The notes: generated by a model not told the origin, from the letters alone. A stretch of DNA of 64,000 bases from Flavivirga sp. 57AJ16 (GCF_028736925.1 NZ_JAQZAT010000002.1:1-64000); one strand, 5' to 3'; shown: positions 1 through 8,991, counted from the stretch's first letter. Program-made: numbers and translations.

Positions 1-57
1 CCTTTAATGCCAAAATTAAAGCCTTTAGGGCACAGTTTAGAGGAGTTAGAAATGTAG
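1..57 (+). CDS. 3' end of an unidentified gene (partial)
   Basis: An open frame runs in from the left edge and stops at a TAG at 55-57. It encodes 18 residues ending in GHSLEELEM. The composition looks like a normal protein tail, but too little is present to name a family. It could equally be a chance open frame. Confidence 0.3.
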   Translation, partial: PLMPKLKPLGHSLEELEM

Positions 58-391
58 AATTCTTCTTATTTAGACTAACTAATATTTTTGCTTAATTCTA
101 AAATCCCACAACTTTTTGACTTGATCCACAGTGTGCCTTTTTGCGTCTTAGCGACTTTGCGAGAAAAAATAAAGTTATAATGTTTAGTCGCAGTTTACTA
201 TATTATAACATTTAGACATTTGTGGGAATTAGTGGAATTCGTGTCAAAAAGCATAAAATTTTATATTAAAATATTTGTATCTTCAATACCAGGGAAATAG
301 CTTCATGAGTCTCTGTGCCATAAAATTCATAATTCATAATCCTTAATTCGTAAAACCTCGTTATCTTTGCACTTTCTTAAAAATTAGAACA
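58..391. other. Intergenic region with the PPIase promoter
   Basis: No gene is seen. The stretch holds AT-rich DNA and a repeat-like segment around 222-250, related to the inverted repeat at 10829-10926 (shared ending in GGAATTCGTGTC / GTAATTCGTGTC). A Bacteroidota -7 box TATCTTTGC at 362-370 lies 21 bases before the PPIase ATG. No good -33 TTTG was found for it. Confidence 0.5.
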
Positions 392-1324
392 ATGCAAGAC
401 GGTTTATACGCAAAATTTAATACAACAAAAGGAGAGATACTTGTTGCTTTAGAATATCAAAAAACACCAGGAACAGTGGGTAACTTTGTAGCTTTAGCAG
501 AGGGTAATCTTGAAAATAAAGTAAAACCTCAAGGAACTCCCTATTACGATGGTTTAAAATTTCATAGAGTCATTCCGGATTTCATGATTCAAGGAGGTTG
601 TCCACAAGGGTCAGGTTCTGGAAATCCAGGATATCAATTTGATGACGAATTTCATCCAGATTTAAAGCATGATGCTCCAGGGGTTTTATCAATGGCAAAT
701 GCAGGACCAGGAACTAATGGAAGTCAGTTTTTTATCACTCATGTCGAAACACCATGGTTAGATAATAACCATACGGTTTTTGGTAAAGTAATAGAAGGTC
801 AGGATGTTGTTGATGCTATAGAGCAAGGCGATGCTATTGATAGTTTGGAAATTATACGTGTAGGTAGTGAGGCAGAAACTTATAATGCCATTGAATCTTT
901 TAGAACTTTTGAAGGATCTAGAGAAAAGAGATTGGCCGAAGCAAAACAAGCTGCCGAAGCGGAATTAGATAAAATAGCTACTGGTTTTAATAAAACAGAA
1001 AGTGGTTTACGTTACCAAATAATCCAGGAAGGAAACGGAGTCAATGCAGAGACAGGAAAAACAGTGTCGGTTCATTATAAAGGACAATTAGCAGATGGAA
1101 CGGTCTTCGATTCGTCATATAAACGTAATCAACCAATTGATTTTCCATTGGGTGTTGGTCAAGTTATTGCTGGTTGGGATGAAGGTGTTGGTTTGCTAAA
1201 AGTAGGCGATAAAGCACGTTTTGTAATACCAAGCCATTTAGGATACGGGAGTAGAGGAGCTGGAGGTGTTATACCACCAGATGCAACTCTTATTTTTGAT
1301 GTAGAGTTGATGGATGTAAAATAA
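392..1324 (+). CDS. Cyclophilin-FKBP fusion peptidyl-prolyl isomerase
   Basis: This protein catalyses cis-trans isomerisation of prolyl peptide bonds and so helps protein folding. It carries two unrelated PPIase domains. The N-terminal half (about residues 1-150) is a cyclophilin with FHRVIPDFMIQGG at residues 57-69 and a later GSQFFIT motif. The C-terminal part (about 205-310) is an FKBP domain with VHYKGQLADGTVFDSS and the ending VIPPDATLIFDVELMDVK. No signal peptide is visible, so a cytoplasmic location is likely. The ATG at 392 follows a -7-like box at 362-370 and is the natural start. This fusion is common in Flavobacteriaceae. A strong hairpin terminator lies at 1405-1432. The domain calls are certain; the client proteins are unknown. 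Confidence 0.93.
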   Translation: MQDGLYAKFNTTKGEILVALEYQKTPGTVGNFVALAEGNLENKVKPQGTPYYDGLKFHRVIPDFMIQGGCPQGSGSGNPGYQFDDEFHPDLKHDAPGVLSMANAGPGTNGSQFFITHVETPWLDNNHTVFGKVIEGQDVVDAIEQGDAIDSLEIIRVGSEAETYNAIESFRTFEGSREKRLAEAKQAAEAELDKIATGFNKTESGLRYQIIQEGNGVNAETGKTVSVHYKGQLADGTVFDSSYKRNQPIDFPLGVGQVIAGWDEGVGLLKVGDKARFVIPSHLGYGSRGAGGVIPPDATLIFDVELMDVK

Positions 1325-1404
1325 GCAGAGAATAAATTTTGGTTAACCCAAATTTAATGTATCTCTAACCCTGAGCATAGCCGAAGGATCTTAATATAAT
1401 AAAG

Positions 1405-1432
1405 AAAAACACCTAATTGTAGGTGTTTTTTT
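1405..1432. terminator. Rho-independent terminator after the PPIase gene
   Basis: An A5-CACCTA stem, a short loop and TAGGTG followed by seven T form a symmetrical hairpin with U-tract potential in both directions. It lies 80 bases after the PPIase stop. Confidence 0.75.
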
Positions 1433-1547
1433 ATGCAATAATTTAACTTTAATCCTTGCAATTATTGATTTCATCTTGTGGAGCACATATTTACTTTGTT
1501 TGTCGATTATTTTCATTTTTAAGTTTTTATAAGGATATTTTTGTGCC

Positions 1548-1970
1548 ATGGTTAGCATTAAGGACACAAGTTTATATTCAGAGGTTATCAAGGAATTCAA
1601 TCATTCTTTTGGTGATATGTTTGTATTTCAAGGATACATGGTTGTGGAGATCAAAGAAGGCATTGTTGTTAATTGGGAAGATCATGTAAAAGTTTTATCT
1701 ACTGACATAAAAAAATTTGCAGGAAATAAAGGAAGGGATTTTATTCTTATTTCTAATAGGATTAATTCTTATTCAGTTATCGCTTCAGACTGGCTAAAGT
1801 TTTTTGGAAATGGCTATAATTTAAAAGATTATCTTATAGTATCAAATGAAAAAACAGCGAATTTGGGTGTCATGACGGAGAATTTATTCTTCAATAAAAA
1901 AATTAAAAAATTTAATTCGTTGTATACAGCTGTCAATTATGTTAAAAGTGGTTTAATTGAAATTAAATAA
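1548..1970 (+). CDS. Hypothetical protein, 140 aa, possibly STAS-like
   Basis: I do not recognise this gene with certainty. It encodes a 140-residue soluble protein without signal peptide or membrane segment. Alternating hydrophobic strands and helices and a central GRDFILISNRINSY segment resemble small STAS/SpoIIAA-like proteins, which are frequent in Flavobacteriaceae, but no catalytic motif is visible. The ATG at 1548 is preceded by AT-rich DNA with no clear Shine-Dalgarno sequence, which is normal for this phylum. It ends 18 bases before the DinB-family gene and may be co-transcribed with it. The function is unknown. Confidence 0.7.
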   Translation: MVSIKDTSLYSEVIKEFNHSFGDMFVFQGYMVVEIKEGIVVNWEDHVKVLSTDIKKFAGNKGRDFILISNRINSYSVIASDWLKFFGNGYNLKDYLIVSNEKTANLGVMTENLFFNKKIKKFNSLYTAVNYVKSGLIEIK

Positions 1971-1988
1971 CTATTTATACATTTGCTT

Positions 1989-2534
1989 ATGACAAAGCAA
2001 CACATAGAAACACTTAAATACCCGATAGGGGTGTTTGAATGTCCAGCAAATATATCTAAGCAACATATTGAAAGTTGGATTTCTATATTAGAATATTTTC
2101 CAAGCCGTTTAGAAAACCTTGTTAAAAACTTAACAGACGAACAGTTGGATACGGCGTATAGGCCTGGAGGTTGGACAGTAAGGCAGGTCGTGCACCATGT
2201 GTCTGATAGTCACCATCATAGTTATACTAGGTTTAAATGGGCTTTGACAGAGGATAAGCCTGTTATAAAGGCCTATTTTGAAGATCGTTGGGCAGAACTT
2301 ATAGATTCTAAAACGGCTCCAATAGAGATGTCAATAAATCATATAAAAGCGATACACTTTAAACTCGTTTATTTACTAAAAATGTTATCTCAAGATGATT
2401 TGGACACCTGTTTTGTTCACCCTGAAACAAATTCAGATATATCATTGGGCTATAATATTGGAAATTACGCGTGGCATAGTAACCATCATTATGCACACAT
2501 AGAAAATTTGTTAAGAAGAAAAGGTTGGATTTAA
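1989..2534 (+). CDS. DinB/YfiT-family metal-dependent transferase or hydrolase
   Basis: A 181-residue four-helix DinB-superfamily protein of the YfiT type. The family binds a divalent metal through histidines and includes bacillithiol S-transferases. Histidine clusters are visible in VVHHVSDSHHH and near the C-terminus in WHSNHHYAH. The conserved RPGGWTVRQ segment precedes the first cluster. An in-frame TTG at 1983 lies two codons upstream, but the ATG at 1989 is the better start. The protein is predicted to be cytoplasmic. The exact substrate cannot be read from sequence, so bacillithiol transfer is a family inference only. Confidence 0.85.
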   Translation: MTKQHIETLKYPIGVFECPANISKQHIESWISILEYFPSRLENLVKNLTDEQLDTAYRPGGWTVRQVVHHVSDSHHHSYTRFKWALTEDKPVIKAYFEDRWAELIDSKTAPIEMSINHIKAIHFKLVYLLKMLSQDDLDTCFVHPETNSDISLGYNIGNYAWHSNHHYAHIENLLRRKGWI

Positions 2535-2575
2535 ATAAGAAATAGAAAAAGTCAAGACGAGTTCATTATTAAAAT

Positions 2576-2670
2576 GGACCGTTATACCATATAAGCAGCA
2601 ACTATACTTGCTCATTAAATAAAGATCCCATAGTTCGCGGGGGAATGATAGCTTGAATCGTTATGGTATA
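2576..2670. repeat. Short inverted repeat with TTATACCAT ends
   Basis: The ends TTATACCATA and TATGGTATAA form an inverted pair enclosing about 75 bases between the DinB-family gene and the GNAT gene. It resembles the degenerate ends of the other small palindromic elements here. No second full copy was found in the window. Confidence 0.4.
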
Positions 2671-2719
2671 AAAGGACGCTTTTAAAAACAGAAAACCATA
2701 AAGGAGAAAGTATTGAAAA

Positions 2720-3202
2720 ATGATTAGACCTTTACATTTAAATGATGCAGAAGAACTTTTGGATATTTACAATTATTATGTATTAAACTCTATAGTTACT
2801 TTTGATGATAAGGCTTTGTCTTTAGATGCTTTTAAAGATAAAATAGTACGTATAAATGCAGACTATCCATTTATTGTTTTTGAAGATAATAATGACATTC
2901 TGGGATATGCATACGGAAGCAGATGGCGCCCAAAACCTGCTTATAAACACACCGTAGAATCTACGGTATATGTGAAACATGATGCACTGGGAAAACAGAT
3001 TGGCACTAAATTATATACAGCACTATTATCCGAATTAAAGGCACAGGATTATCATATCGTTCTTGGGGGGTTAACTTTACCAAATGATGCAAGTGTCAAG
3101 CTTCATGAGAAATTTGGGTTCAAGAAAGTGGCTCATTTTAAAGAAGTAGGATTAAAATTTGGTAAGTGGTTAGATGTTGGCTTTTGGCAGCTAAATTTTT
3201 AA
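2720..3202 (+). CDS. GNAT N-acetyltransferase, phosphinothricin-acetyltransferase type
   Basis: This protein is predicted to transfer an acetyl group from acetyl-CoA to an amino group. The 160-residue protein opens with IRPLHLNDAEELLDIYN, the usual first strand and helix of the Pat subfamily. It has a central YAYGSRWRPKPAY segment, a STVYVKHDALGKQIGTKL acetyl-CoA loop (the GxxxG-like turn is degenerate) and the C-terminal LHEKFGFKKVAHFKEVG and GKWLDVGFWQ motifs. A good AAGGAG-like element lies shortly before the ATG. The acceptor is unknown; relatives act on methionine sulfoximine or similar amino compounds. Confidence 0.88.
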   Translation: MIRPLHLNDAEELLDIYNYYVLNSIVTFDDKALSLDAFKDKIVRINADYPFIVFEDNNDILGYAYGSRWRPKPAYKHTVESTVYVKHDALGKQIGTKLYTALLSELKAQDYHIVLGGLTLPNDASVKLHEKFGFKKVAHFKEVGLKFGKWLDVGFWQLNF

Positions 3203-3235
3203 AGGAAAGTCACTTTCTGAAACTTGCTTTGAGGA

Positions 3236-3397
3236 TATAGCTAAATCCATATAAAATAACATGAACCTTCAGAGTAAAAAACCGAATTTCTTCGTTAAAA
3301 ATACTCGCCGTAACTAAACTATGCCTGCGTTTTTCACCTTGAACTTCAATTTTTTATATCTAAATATTCTATGCCATTTTATATCGACTTAGCTATA
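3236..3397. repeat. MITE family A, copy 1 (uninterrupted)
   Basis: A 162-bp element with imperfect terminal inverted repeats of about 25 bases (TATAGCTAAATC.. and ..GACTTAGCTATA). The same sequence occurs at 47122-47284 in the same orientation, and in the opposite orientation at 18265-18620, where it is interrupted. Each copy is flanked by or ends in TA, consistent with a TA target. It has no coding capacity. Confidence 0.85.
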
Positions 3398-3416
3398 GTT
3401 TGTTTCAAGAAATTCT

Positions 3417-3977
3417 TTATTTATTTTTCCATTTAATATTGCAACCAATACTAGGTTTTTGTGGGGTCATGTTATCTTTGTTTTCAATTAAACAATCTAA
3501 AGCATGTCTTAAATCCTTACCAGTAACAGATATACCATTTCCTGGGCGAGAATCATCCAACTGGCCTCTATACGTTAGTTTTAAATTGGTATCGAAAACA
3601 TAAAAATCAGGAGTGCATGCTGCATCATAGGCCTTTGCTATATCTTGTGTTTCATCATATAAATAAGGGAATGGGTAGGCTTCGTTTTTTGCATGAATGG
3701 TCATGTTTTCGGGGCTGTCCTGTGGATAGTTAATAATATCGTTGCTAGAAATAGCGATAAAACCAATGCCCTTTTTTGTATACAAATTTGCAATTGAAAC
3801 TATTTCTTGGTTTACATGAACAACAAATGGACAATGGTTGCATATAAACATAATTACCGTAGCTTGACTGCCTTTTAATTGATTAAGGGATAAGGTGTTT
3901 CCAGATATCGTATCAAATAAATTAAACGAAGGGGCTTGAGTTCCTAGAGGAAGCATGTTGGATGGAGTTCTGGCCAT
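3417..3977 (-). CDS. Thioredoxin-like protein (AhpC/TSA-Redoxin fold)
   Basis: A 186-residue cytoplasmic thioredoxin-fold protein, probably a thiol oxidoreductase or peroxiredoxin-like enzyme. The active-site motif CNHC sits at residues 46-49 within MFICNHCPFVVHV, after a GTQAPSFNLFDT start typical of redoxins. CTPDFYVFDTNLKLTYRG downstream is the conserved cis-Pro strand and third cysteine region. There is no signal peptide. The gene is divergent from the CsaA-like gene, with about 105 bases between their starts. The exact electron donor and acceptor are unknown. Confidence 0.88.
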   Translation of the reverse strand: MARTPSNMLPLGTQAPSFNLFDTISGNTLSLNQLKGSQATVIMFICNHCPFVVHVNQEIVSIANLYTKKGIGFIAISSNDIINYPQDSPENMTIHAKNEAYPFPYLYDETQDIAKAYDAACTPDFYVFDTNLKLTYRGQLDDSRPGNGISVTGKDLRHALDCLIENKDNMTPQKPSIGCNIKWKNK

Positions 3978-4083
3978 AAGAAATTTAAATTTATCTCAAA
4001 GTTCGTTATTTAATACGAAATACACCTAAAAATAATTGCTAACGTTATTTTAAAATTCATTTGTTTAGTGGTATTTTTGAAAA

Positions 4084-4419
4084 ATGAATAATACCATAAC
4101 TTTTGAAGACTTCACTAAAGTTGATTTACGAGTAGGAACCATTATTGGTGTCGATGATTTTCCTGAGGCGAGAAACCCTGCCTATCAACTTACTATAGAT
4201 TTTGGTGATTTAGGAATTAAAAAATCGTCTGCACAAATCACAACGCTGTATAAAAAAGAGGATTTACAACAAAAACAAATAGTGGCAGTTGTGAATTTTC
4301 CTAAAAAGCAAATTGCTAAATTTATGAGTGAGTGTTTAGTGTTAGGAGCTGTAAATGGCAAAGATGTCATACTTCTAAACCCAGAAAATAAAGTAAAAAA
4401 TGGAACACCAGTAGCTTAA
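4084..4419 (+). CDS. CsaA-like tRNA-binding domain protein
   Basis: A 111-residue stand-alone OB-fold tRNA-binding domain, related to CsaA and to the C-terminal domain of methionyl-tRNA synthetase. VDLRVGTIIGVDDFPEARNPAYQL is the signature N-terminal strand set, and FPKKQIAKFMSECLVLGA is the conserved second half. CsaA proteins bind tRNA and have been described as export chaperones; which role applies here cannot be told from sequence. The protein is cytoplasmic. The ATG at 4084 is the only sensible start. Confidence 0.9.
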   Translation: MNNTITFEDFTKVDLRVGTIIGVDDFPEARNPAYQLTIDFGDLGIKKSSAQITTLYKKEDLQQKQIVAVVNFPKKQIAKFMSECLVLGAVNGKDVILLNPENKVKNGTPVA

Positions 4420-4571
4420 TCAGTTCGTTGTATCATTCAGTAAGAGGAACGATTGCAGAATCTTTAAATGGCATGATTAAAAGTGTGAGGTTTCTTGCAT
4501 GTGACAGGTAGGTTCGATTTGTTCTCAATGATAAATGATATTGATATATTAATAGTTTAAAAGTCGGACAT

Positions 4572-4602
4572 AAAAAAACCGCTTCAACTTGAAGCGGTTT
4601 TT
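4572..4602. terminator. Bidirectional terminator between convergent genes
   Basis: An ACCGCTTC stem, ACTT loop region and GAAGCGGT stem are flanked by A7 and T5. It separates the + strand CsaA-like gene from the - strand DUF3276 gene and can serve both. Confidence 0.85.
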
Positions 4603-4622
4603 ATAATAAAACAGTAGCTTAA

Positions 4623-5018
4623 TTATATATCATCAAAATCCACATCCGTAAAACTTTCGGTAGATTTATGTGTATTGTCATTTGTCGATGATTCTAATGT
4701 GTTTTCAACTTCATAGCTCTTTTTAAAGTCTTTTTGATGACGTTCGCTAATAACTTCGTTACCTTTCTTTTCTATGATATAGTCGGTCATTTCAGCTAAT
4801 ATATCCTTAAATTCAGAAAAGTCTTCTTTATAAATATATATTTTATGTTTTTTGTAATGAAACGATCCGTCATCGTTTGTGAACTTTTTACTTTCTGTAA
4901 TAGTTAGGTAGTAATCATCTGCTTTTGTTGCTCTTACATCAAAGAAGTAGGTACGTCTTCCTGCTCTTAATACTTTCGAAAAAATCTCTTCTCTCTCCAT
5001 TATATCATTATTATTCAT
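4623..5018 (-). CDS. DUF3276 (PUR-alpha-like) protein
   Basis: A small conserved Bacteroidota protein of 131 residues. The PUR-like domain occupies about residues 7-90, with IFSKVLRAGRRTYFFDVRAT and DYYLTITESKK, which match the strand-turn-strand repeats of the PUR nucleic-acid-binding family. The tail is acidic and probably disordered (ending TDVDFDDI). Two starts are possible: the ATG at 5018, or MEREEIF six codons later at 5000. The family is thought to bind single-stranded DNA or RNA, but its physiological job is not established. Confidence 0.85.
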   Translation of the reverse strand: MNNNDIMEREEIFSKVLRAGRRTYFFDVRATKADDYYLTITESKKFTNDDGSFHYKKHKIYIYKEDFSEFKDILAEMTDYIIEKKGNEVISERHQKDFKKSYEVENTLESSTNDNTHKSTESFTDVDFDDI

Positions 5019-5186
5019 AGTGTATAGAAATTTATTTAAATTATCGTTAAATTGGTTATCAAAAATCTAAAAAAAACCGATACTAACCAACAAATTATGA
5101 AGTTTCTTTTTTAAATGTTGTATTTTATTGCATTTAATAAAAAAAATAATATCAAGTTAAATGGTTAGAGTTTAGTAAATTTAAAA

Positions 5187-6950
5187 CTAGTTTGAAGTCG
5201 TTTCGCTCAATTGTTTTAAATACAAATCTTTGTAGTATCCATCTATATTTATAAGCTTGTCATGGGTTCCTTTTTGTACTATTTCACCATCGTCTAATAC
5301 AATAATTTTATCAGCATTTTTAGCAGAAGAAACTCTATGACTGACAATAATTGTTGTTTTTCCTTTAGAAATTTTATTAAGGTTTTTCAATATTTTTTCT
5401 TCGGTTTCAGTATCAACAGCAGATAGGCAATCATCAAAAAGTAATATTTTAGGTGATTTTATAATGGCTCTTGCAATGGAAACACGTTGCTTTTGTCCGC
5501 CAGAAAGGGTAATGCCCCGCTCGCCTAACACCGTATCATAACCATTATTAAATTTGACAATATTTTTATGTACTTGGGCATTTTTGGCAGCTTCAATAAC
5601 ATCATTGTCAGTTGCATTTTCTTTTCCAAATTTAATATTGTTCTTTATACTATCAGAGAATAAGAAAGCGTCTTGGGGTACATAACCAATGTTGTCCCTT
5701 AAATGATATAAATTAAGTTTGTCAATTTTTACTTCGTTAATGGTAATAGAACCTTCATCTATATCATAGAGTCGACCAATTAAATCTAAAATAGTAGATT
5801 TTCCAGATCCTGTTTTTCCTATAATAGCTAACGTATCACCCGATTTTATATTAAAACTAATCCCCTTTAGTGCCTGGATATTTGTATCATCGTACGTAAA
5901 AGAAACATTGTTAAAACTAATGTCCCCAGTGATTTCTGTATCTGTATCTGTATTTATGTTGTTTTTAATCTCTGGTTCGATCTTTAAAAACTCATTAATT
6001 CGTTTTTGGGACGCTTCTGCCTGCTGCACAATTGAAGTTACCCAGCCTACAGTTGCCACTGGCCATGTAAGCATATTTACATAAATAATAAATTCTGCGA
6101 TAGTTCCTACACTTTCAATTTCACCATTAATATATTGCATACCCCCAACATAAATTACCAGCAAATTACTTGTGCCAATAAGTAAAATCATCATTGGGAA
6201 AAACCAAGCTTGTACCCTGGCTAAATGGATCTGCTTTTCTTTACTTTCAAAGGCGAGTGATTTAAAGTTTGTAGATGTTTGTGGTTCTATACCGTAGGCT
6301 TTAATTACAGAAATACCGCTAAAAGATTCCTGTGTGAACGTAGAAAGTTTTGATAAATATTCCTGAACTATAGTACTGCGCTTATGTATTTCTTTGCTTA
6401 ACTTATATATTATAACGGAAAGAATTGGTAAAGGTAAAATGGTGTATAGTGTTAATTTTGGGGAGGCATTGATCATATAAATAATAACAACAACAAATAA
6501 TGCAAATGTGTTAATACTATACATGATAGCTGGCCCTGCATACATACGTACCCTTCCTACATCCTCAGTGATCCGGTTCATTAAATCTCCTGTCCTGTTC
6601 TTCTTATAAAAGTTTAAAGAGAGTTTTTGGTATTGATCGTAAACTTCATTTTTTAAATCGAACTCAATATAACGTGATACATTAATAATGGTTTGGCGCA
6701 TAAAGAAGGTAAGTATTCCACCTATTATAGCTGCTCCTATAATATAAAGAATGGCTTCTAATAATTCTGCTTTAAAAACCTCTCGGGAAATCGATCCGTC
6801 TAAAGCGTTTTCCACCACAATAAATATTTTTTTTACATAACGCGGTGTAAAAAGTAGAAAAATTCTAGCGACAACGGTAATGACCATACCTATTAAAAGG
6901 TGTGTCTTATATTTTAAGAAGTATTTATTTAAATGTTGTAATTCTTTCAT
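5187..6950 (-). CDS. ABC exporter, fused permease and ATPase (MdlB/MsbA type)
   Basis: A 587-residue half-transporter with an N-terminal six-helix exporter domain (about 1-310) and a C-terminal nucleotide-binding domain. Walker A is GKTGSGKST, the signature is LSGGQKQRVSIARA and Walker B is ILLFDDCLSAVD. The residue after the Walker B Asp is Asp instead of the usual catalytic Glu, as in one half of heterodimeric exporters such as the YheI/MdlA type. No partner gene lies next to it. It is an inner-membrane protein, probably exporting a drug, lipid or peptide; the substrate is unknown. The ATG at 6950 is followed by a conventional cytoplasmic N-terminal helix. Confidence 0.92.
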   Translation of the reverse strand: MKELQHLNKYFLKYKTHLLIGMVITVVARIFLLFTPRYVKKIFIVVENALDGSISREVFKAELLEAILYIIGAAIIGGILTFFMRQTIINVSRYIEFDLKNEVYDQYQKLSLNFYKKNRTGDLMNRITEDVGRVRMYAGPAIMYSINTFALFVVVIIYMINASPKLTLYTILPLPILSVIIYKLSKEIHKRSTIVQEYLSKLSTFTQESFSGISVIKAYGIEPQTSTNFKSLAFESKEKQIHLARVQAWFFPMMILLIGTSNLLVIYVGGMQYINGEIESVGTIAEFIIYVNMLTWPVATVGWVTSIVQQAEASQKRINEFLKIEPEIKNNINTDTDTEITGDISFNNVSFTYDDTNIQALKGISFNIKSGDTLAIIGKTGSGKSTILDLIGRLYDIDEGSITINEVKIDKLNLYHLRDNIGYVPQDAFLFSDSIKNNIKFGKENATDNDVIEAAKNAQVHKNIVKFNNGYDTVLGERGITLSGGQKQRVSIARAIIKSPKILLFDDCLSAVDTETEEKILKNLNKISKGKTTIIVSHRVSSAKNADKIIVLDDGEIVQKGTHDKLINIDGYYKDLYLKQLSETTSN

Positions 6951-7158
6951 TTACCTTGTAGTAATGGAAGAGCAAATATAATGTATTAATGAGAATAAAG
7001 TGGACGTATTGGTAACAGGTAATTGTTAAATATAGTTTAAAATTATTATACTAATAATTAAGATAAAATATAGAGTTACTTTTCAAAATAGTGTTATTTT
7101 TGCAGCAGAAAAAACAGTGAAACACATTCATACTTTTTAATTTAAGTTCTTTGTAATT

Positions 7159-8103
7159 ATGCTAAATAGAAGACATATTCGTGTAAAAGTAATGCAAACT
7201 CTATATGCCTTTAAAGGCGGGGAGAGTGATGATTTTACTAAAGATCAGAAATTTTTACTATTTAGTATAGATAATATGTACAACCTGTACCTCTTATTGA
7301 TCTCGTTATTGCTCGAAGTGCAAAAAAGAGCTGAAGACGATTTACAAAAAAAGAAAAAAAAGCATTTAGCTACTAAAGAAGATAGAGATCCTAACAAGAA
7401 ATTTGTAAATAATCAATTACTTAAATCTTTAAGGGATAATTTGCGGTTAAAAGATCAATTAGATTCCCATAAAATAAATGATTGGGAGTTGGATGATGAA
7501 TATGTAGATGTTATTTTTAAAGCAATTGTTAAAAGCGATTTGTACAAAGATTATATGCAAACCAGGGTATCCGACTTCAAAGAGGATAAAAACTTTATTG
7601 TAGATGTGTTTAAGGAGGTTATTGCGCCAAACGAGAAGCTTTATGAGTATTTAGAAGATAAAAACCTAACTTGGCTGGATGATCTTCCTACAGTAAACAC
7701 GACTATATTAAAATTATTAAGAAAGGTTAAAACAACTTCGGATGATAGTTATTTTACGCCTAAACTATATAAAGATTCAGAAGATCAGAAATTTGCTGTC
7801 GATTTGTTTAGAAAAACTTTGTTGAATAGGTCACTGATCAACAAAGAGATTGAAATGAAAACCAAAAATTGGGATTCGGAACGTATTGCTAATGTAGATT
7901 ATGTATTACTACAAATGGCCATTTGTGAATTAAAAAACTTTCCATCAATACCTGTTAAAGTGACTATTAATGAATGTTTAGAAATTGCTAAGGAATATTC
8001 CACGCCAAAAAGTAGCATATTTATAAATGGTATACTGGATAAATTGGTTAAAGAATATGATGCCGATGGAAGGTTAAATAAGATAGGTAGAGGATTGCTA
8101 TAA
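7159..8103 (+). CDS. nusB: Transcription antitermination factor NusB (long Bacteroidota form)
   Basis: NusB acts with NusE (S10) at boxA sites in transcription antitermination and in rRNA synthesis. The protein has 314 residues, about twice the length of E. coli NusB, which is usual for Bacteroidota. MLNRRHIRVKVMQTLYAF at the N-terminus and the C-terminal block NVDYVLLQMAICELKNFPSIPVKV and EYSTPKSSIFINGILDKL are the family signatures. A middle insertion is rich in Lys and Asp. A -7-like TATTTTTGC at 7095-7103 precedes the gene by about 55 bases. DUF1573 and yajC follow on the same strand, an arrangement conserved in Flavobacteriaceae. Confidence 0.95.
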   Translation: MLNRRHIRVKVMQTLYAFKGGESDDFTKDQKFLLFSIDNMYNLYLLLISLLLEVQKRAEDDLQKKKKKHLATKEDRDPNKKFVNNQLLKSLRDNLRLKDQLDSHKINDWELDDEYVDVIFKAIVKSDLYKDYMQTRVSDFKEDKNFIVDVFKEVIAPNEKLYEYLEDKNLTWLDDLPTVNTTILKLLRKVKTTSDDSYFTPKLYKDSEDQKFAVDLFRKTLLNRSLINKEIEMKTKNWDSERIANVDYVLLQMAICELKNFPSIPVKVTINECLEIAKEYSTPKSSIFINGILDKLVKEYDADGRLNKIGRGLL

Positions 8104-8172
8104 TTCTGTTAAAAGTTTTTAATAGATCAAATAATTACTATTTTTACATCGCAAATGACAAAAAAATTAACA

Positions 8173-8667
8173 ATGAAAAAAATAATATTAGGATTAAGTA
8201 CCTTATGTTTAATAGCATTTACTTCTTGTAAAGAAAATGCTGCTAAGAAAATTGATGATAAAAATGTAGCTGAAGCTGCAGCAAGGGATGCGAGTGCTTC
8301 TAAATTCCCGGTAATTGAGTTTGATAAAAAAGAACACGATTTTGGCGAAATAGAATCTAAAACAAAAGTTAAAACAGTTTTTAACTATAAAAATACTGGA
8401 GATGCTCCTTTGGTTATTACAGATATTAAAAGTACTTGTGGTTGTACAGTGCCTCAAGATTGGAGTAGAGAGCCTTTAGCACCAGGAGAGTCAAGTCAGT
8501 TTTCTGTTGAATTTAATGGAAGTGGAGCCAACAAGGTTTCTAAAACAATAACGATTACAGCAAACACAGAAAAGGGAACAGAAACTGTAAAAATTACAGC
8601 TTTTGTAAAACCAGATCCTAATGCAGCAGCCAAAAAACCTGCAACACCAACAATTAAAGCTCAATAA
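8173..8667 (+). CDS. DUF1573 lipoprotein
   Basis: A small exported protein with an ASH/MSP-like immunoglobulin fold. The signal MKKIILGLSTLCLIAFTSC ends in a lipobox with a Cys, so it should be membrane-anchored. The DUF1573 core is visible as EHDFGEIESKTKVKTVF followed by TGDAPLVITDIKSTCGCTVP. An ATG at 8155 would add six residues (MTKKLT) before this signal; I prefer 8173 because it gives a normal signal peptide. The C-terminal tail is Lys/Pro/Ala rich. The gene sits between nusB and yajC. The biochemical function is not known. Confidence 0.88.
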   Translation: MKKIILGLSTLCLIAFTSCKENAAKKIDDKNVAEAAARDASASKFPVIEFDKKEHDFGEIESKTKVKTVFNYKNTGDAPLVITDIKSTCGCTVPQDWSREPLAPGESSQFSVEFNGSGANKVSKTITITANTEKGTETVKITAFVKPDPNAAAKKPATPTIKAQ

Positions 8668-8675
8668 TAAATAAG

Positions 8676-8969
8676 ATGGGAGAAGGAATAGGGCAGTTTA
8701 TGCCATTTATATTAATGTTTGTAGTCGTATATTTTTTTATGATTGCTCCACAAATGAAGCGAGCAAAAAAAGAAAAGAAATTTGCTGCAGAATTAAAAAG
8801 AGGTGATAGAGTTATTACCAAAAGCGGATTGCATGGTAAGATCTTAGAGTTAAATGATAAAGATGGAAGCTGTGTTATAGAAACTATGTCCGGAAAAGTT
8901 AAGTATGAGCGTTCTGCTATTTCCATGGAAATGAGTTTAAAATTAAACGCACCAGCAACGAAAAAGTAA
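8676..8969 (+). CDS. yajC: Preprotein translocase subunit YajC
   Basis: A 97-residue single-pass inner-membrane protein associated with the SecDF complex in Sec-dependent export. The N-terminal membrane helix lies in FMPFILMFVVVYFFMIAP, followed by the conserved QMKRAKKEKKF and LKRGDRVITKSGLHGKI segments of the cytoplasmic domain. It begins eight bases after the DUF1573 stop, so the two are probably co-transcribed. A strong hairpin at 8992-9028 ends the unit. Confidence 0.95.
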   Translation: MGEGIGQFMPFILMFVVVYFFMIAPQMKRAKKEKKFAAELKRGDRVITKSGLHGKILELNDKDGSCVIETMSGKVKYERSAISMEMSLKLNAPATKK

Positions 8970-8991
8970 GCACTACTTTTATTGAAAATTG

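Noticed and set aside
1391-1689. Open frames of 69 and 77 codons around 1391-1689
   Set aside because: They overlap the terminator and the start of the 140-residue gene in other frames and show no protein-like composition.
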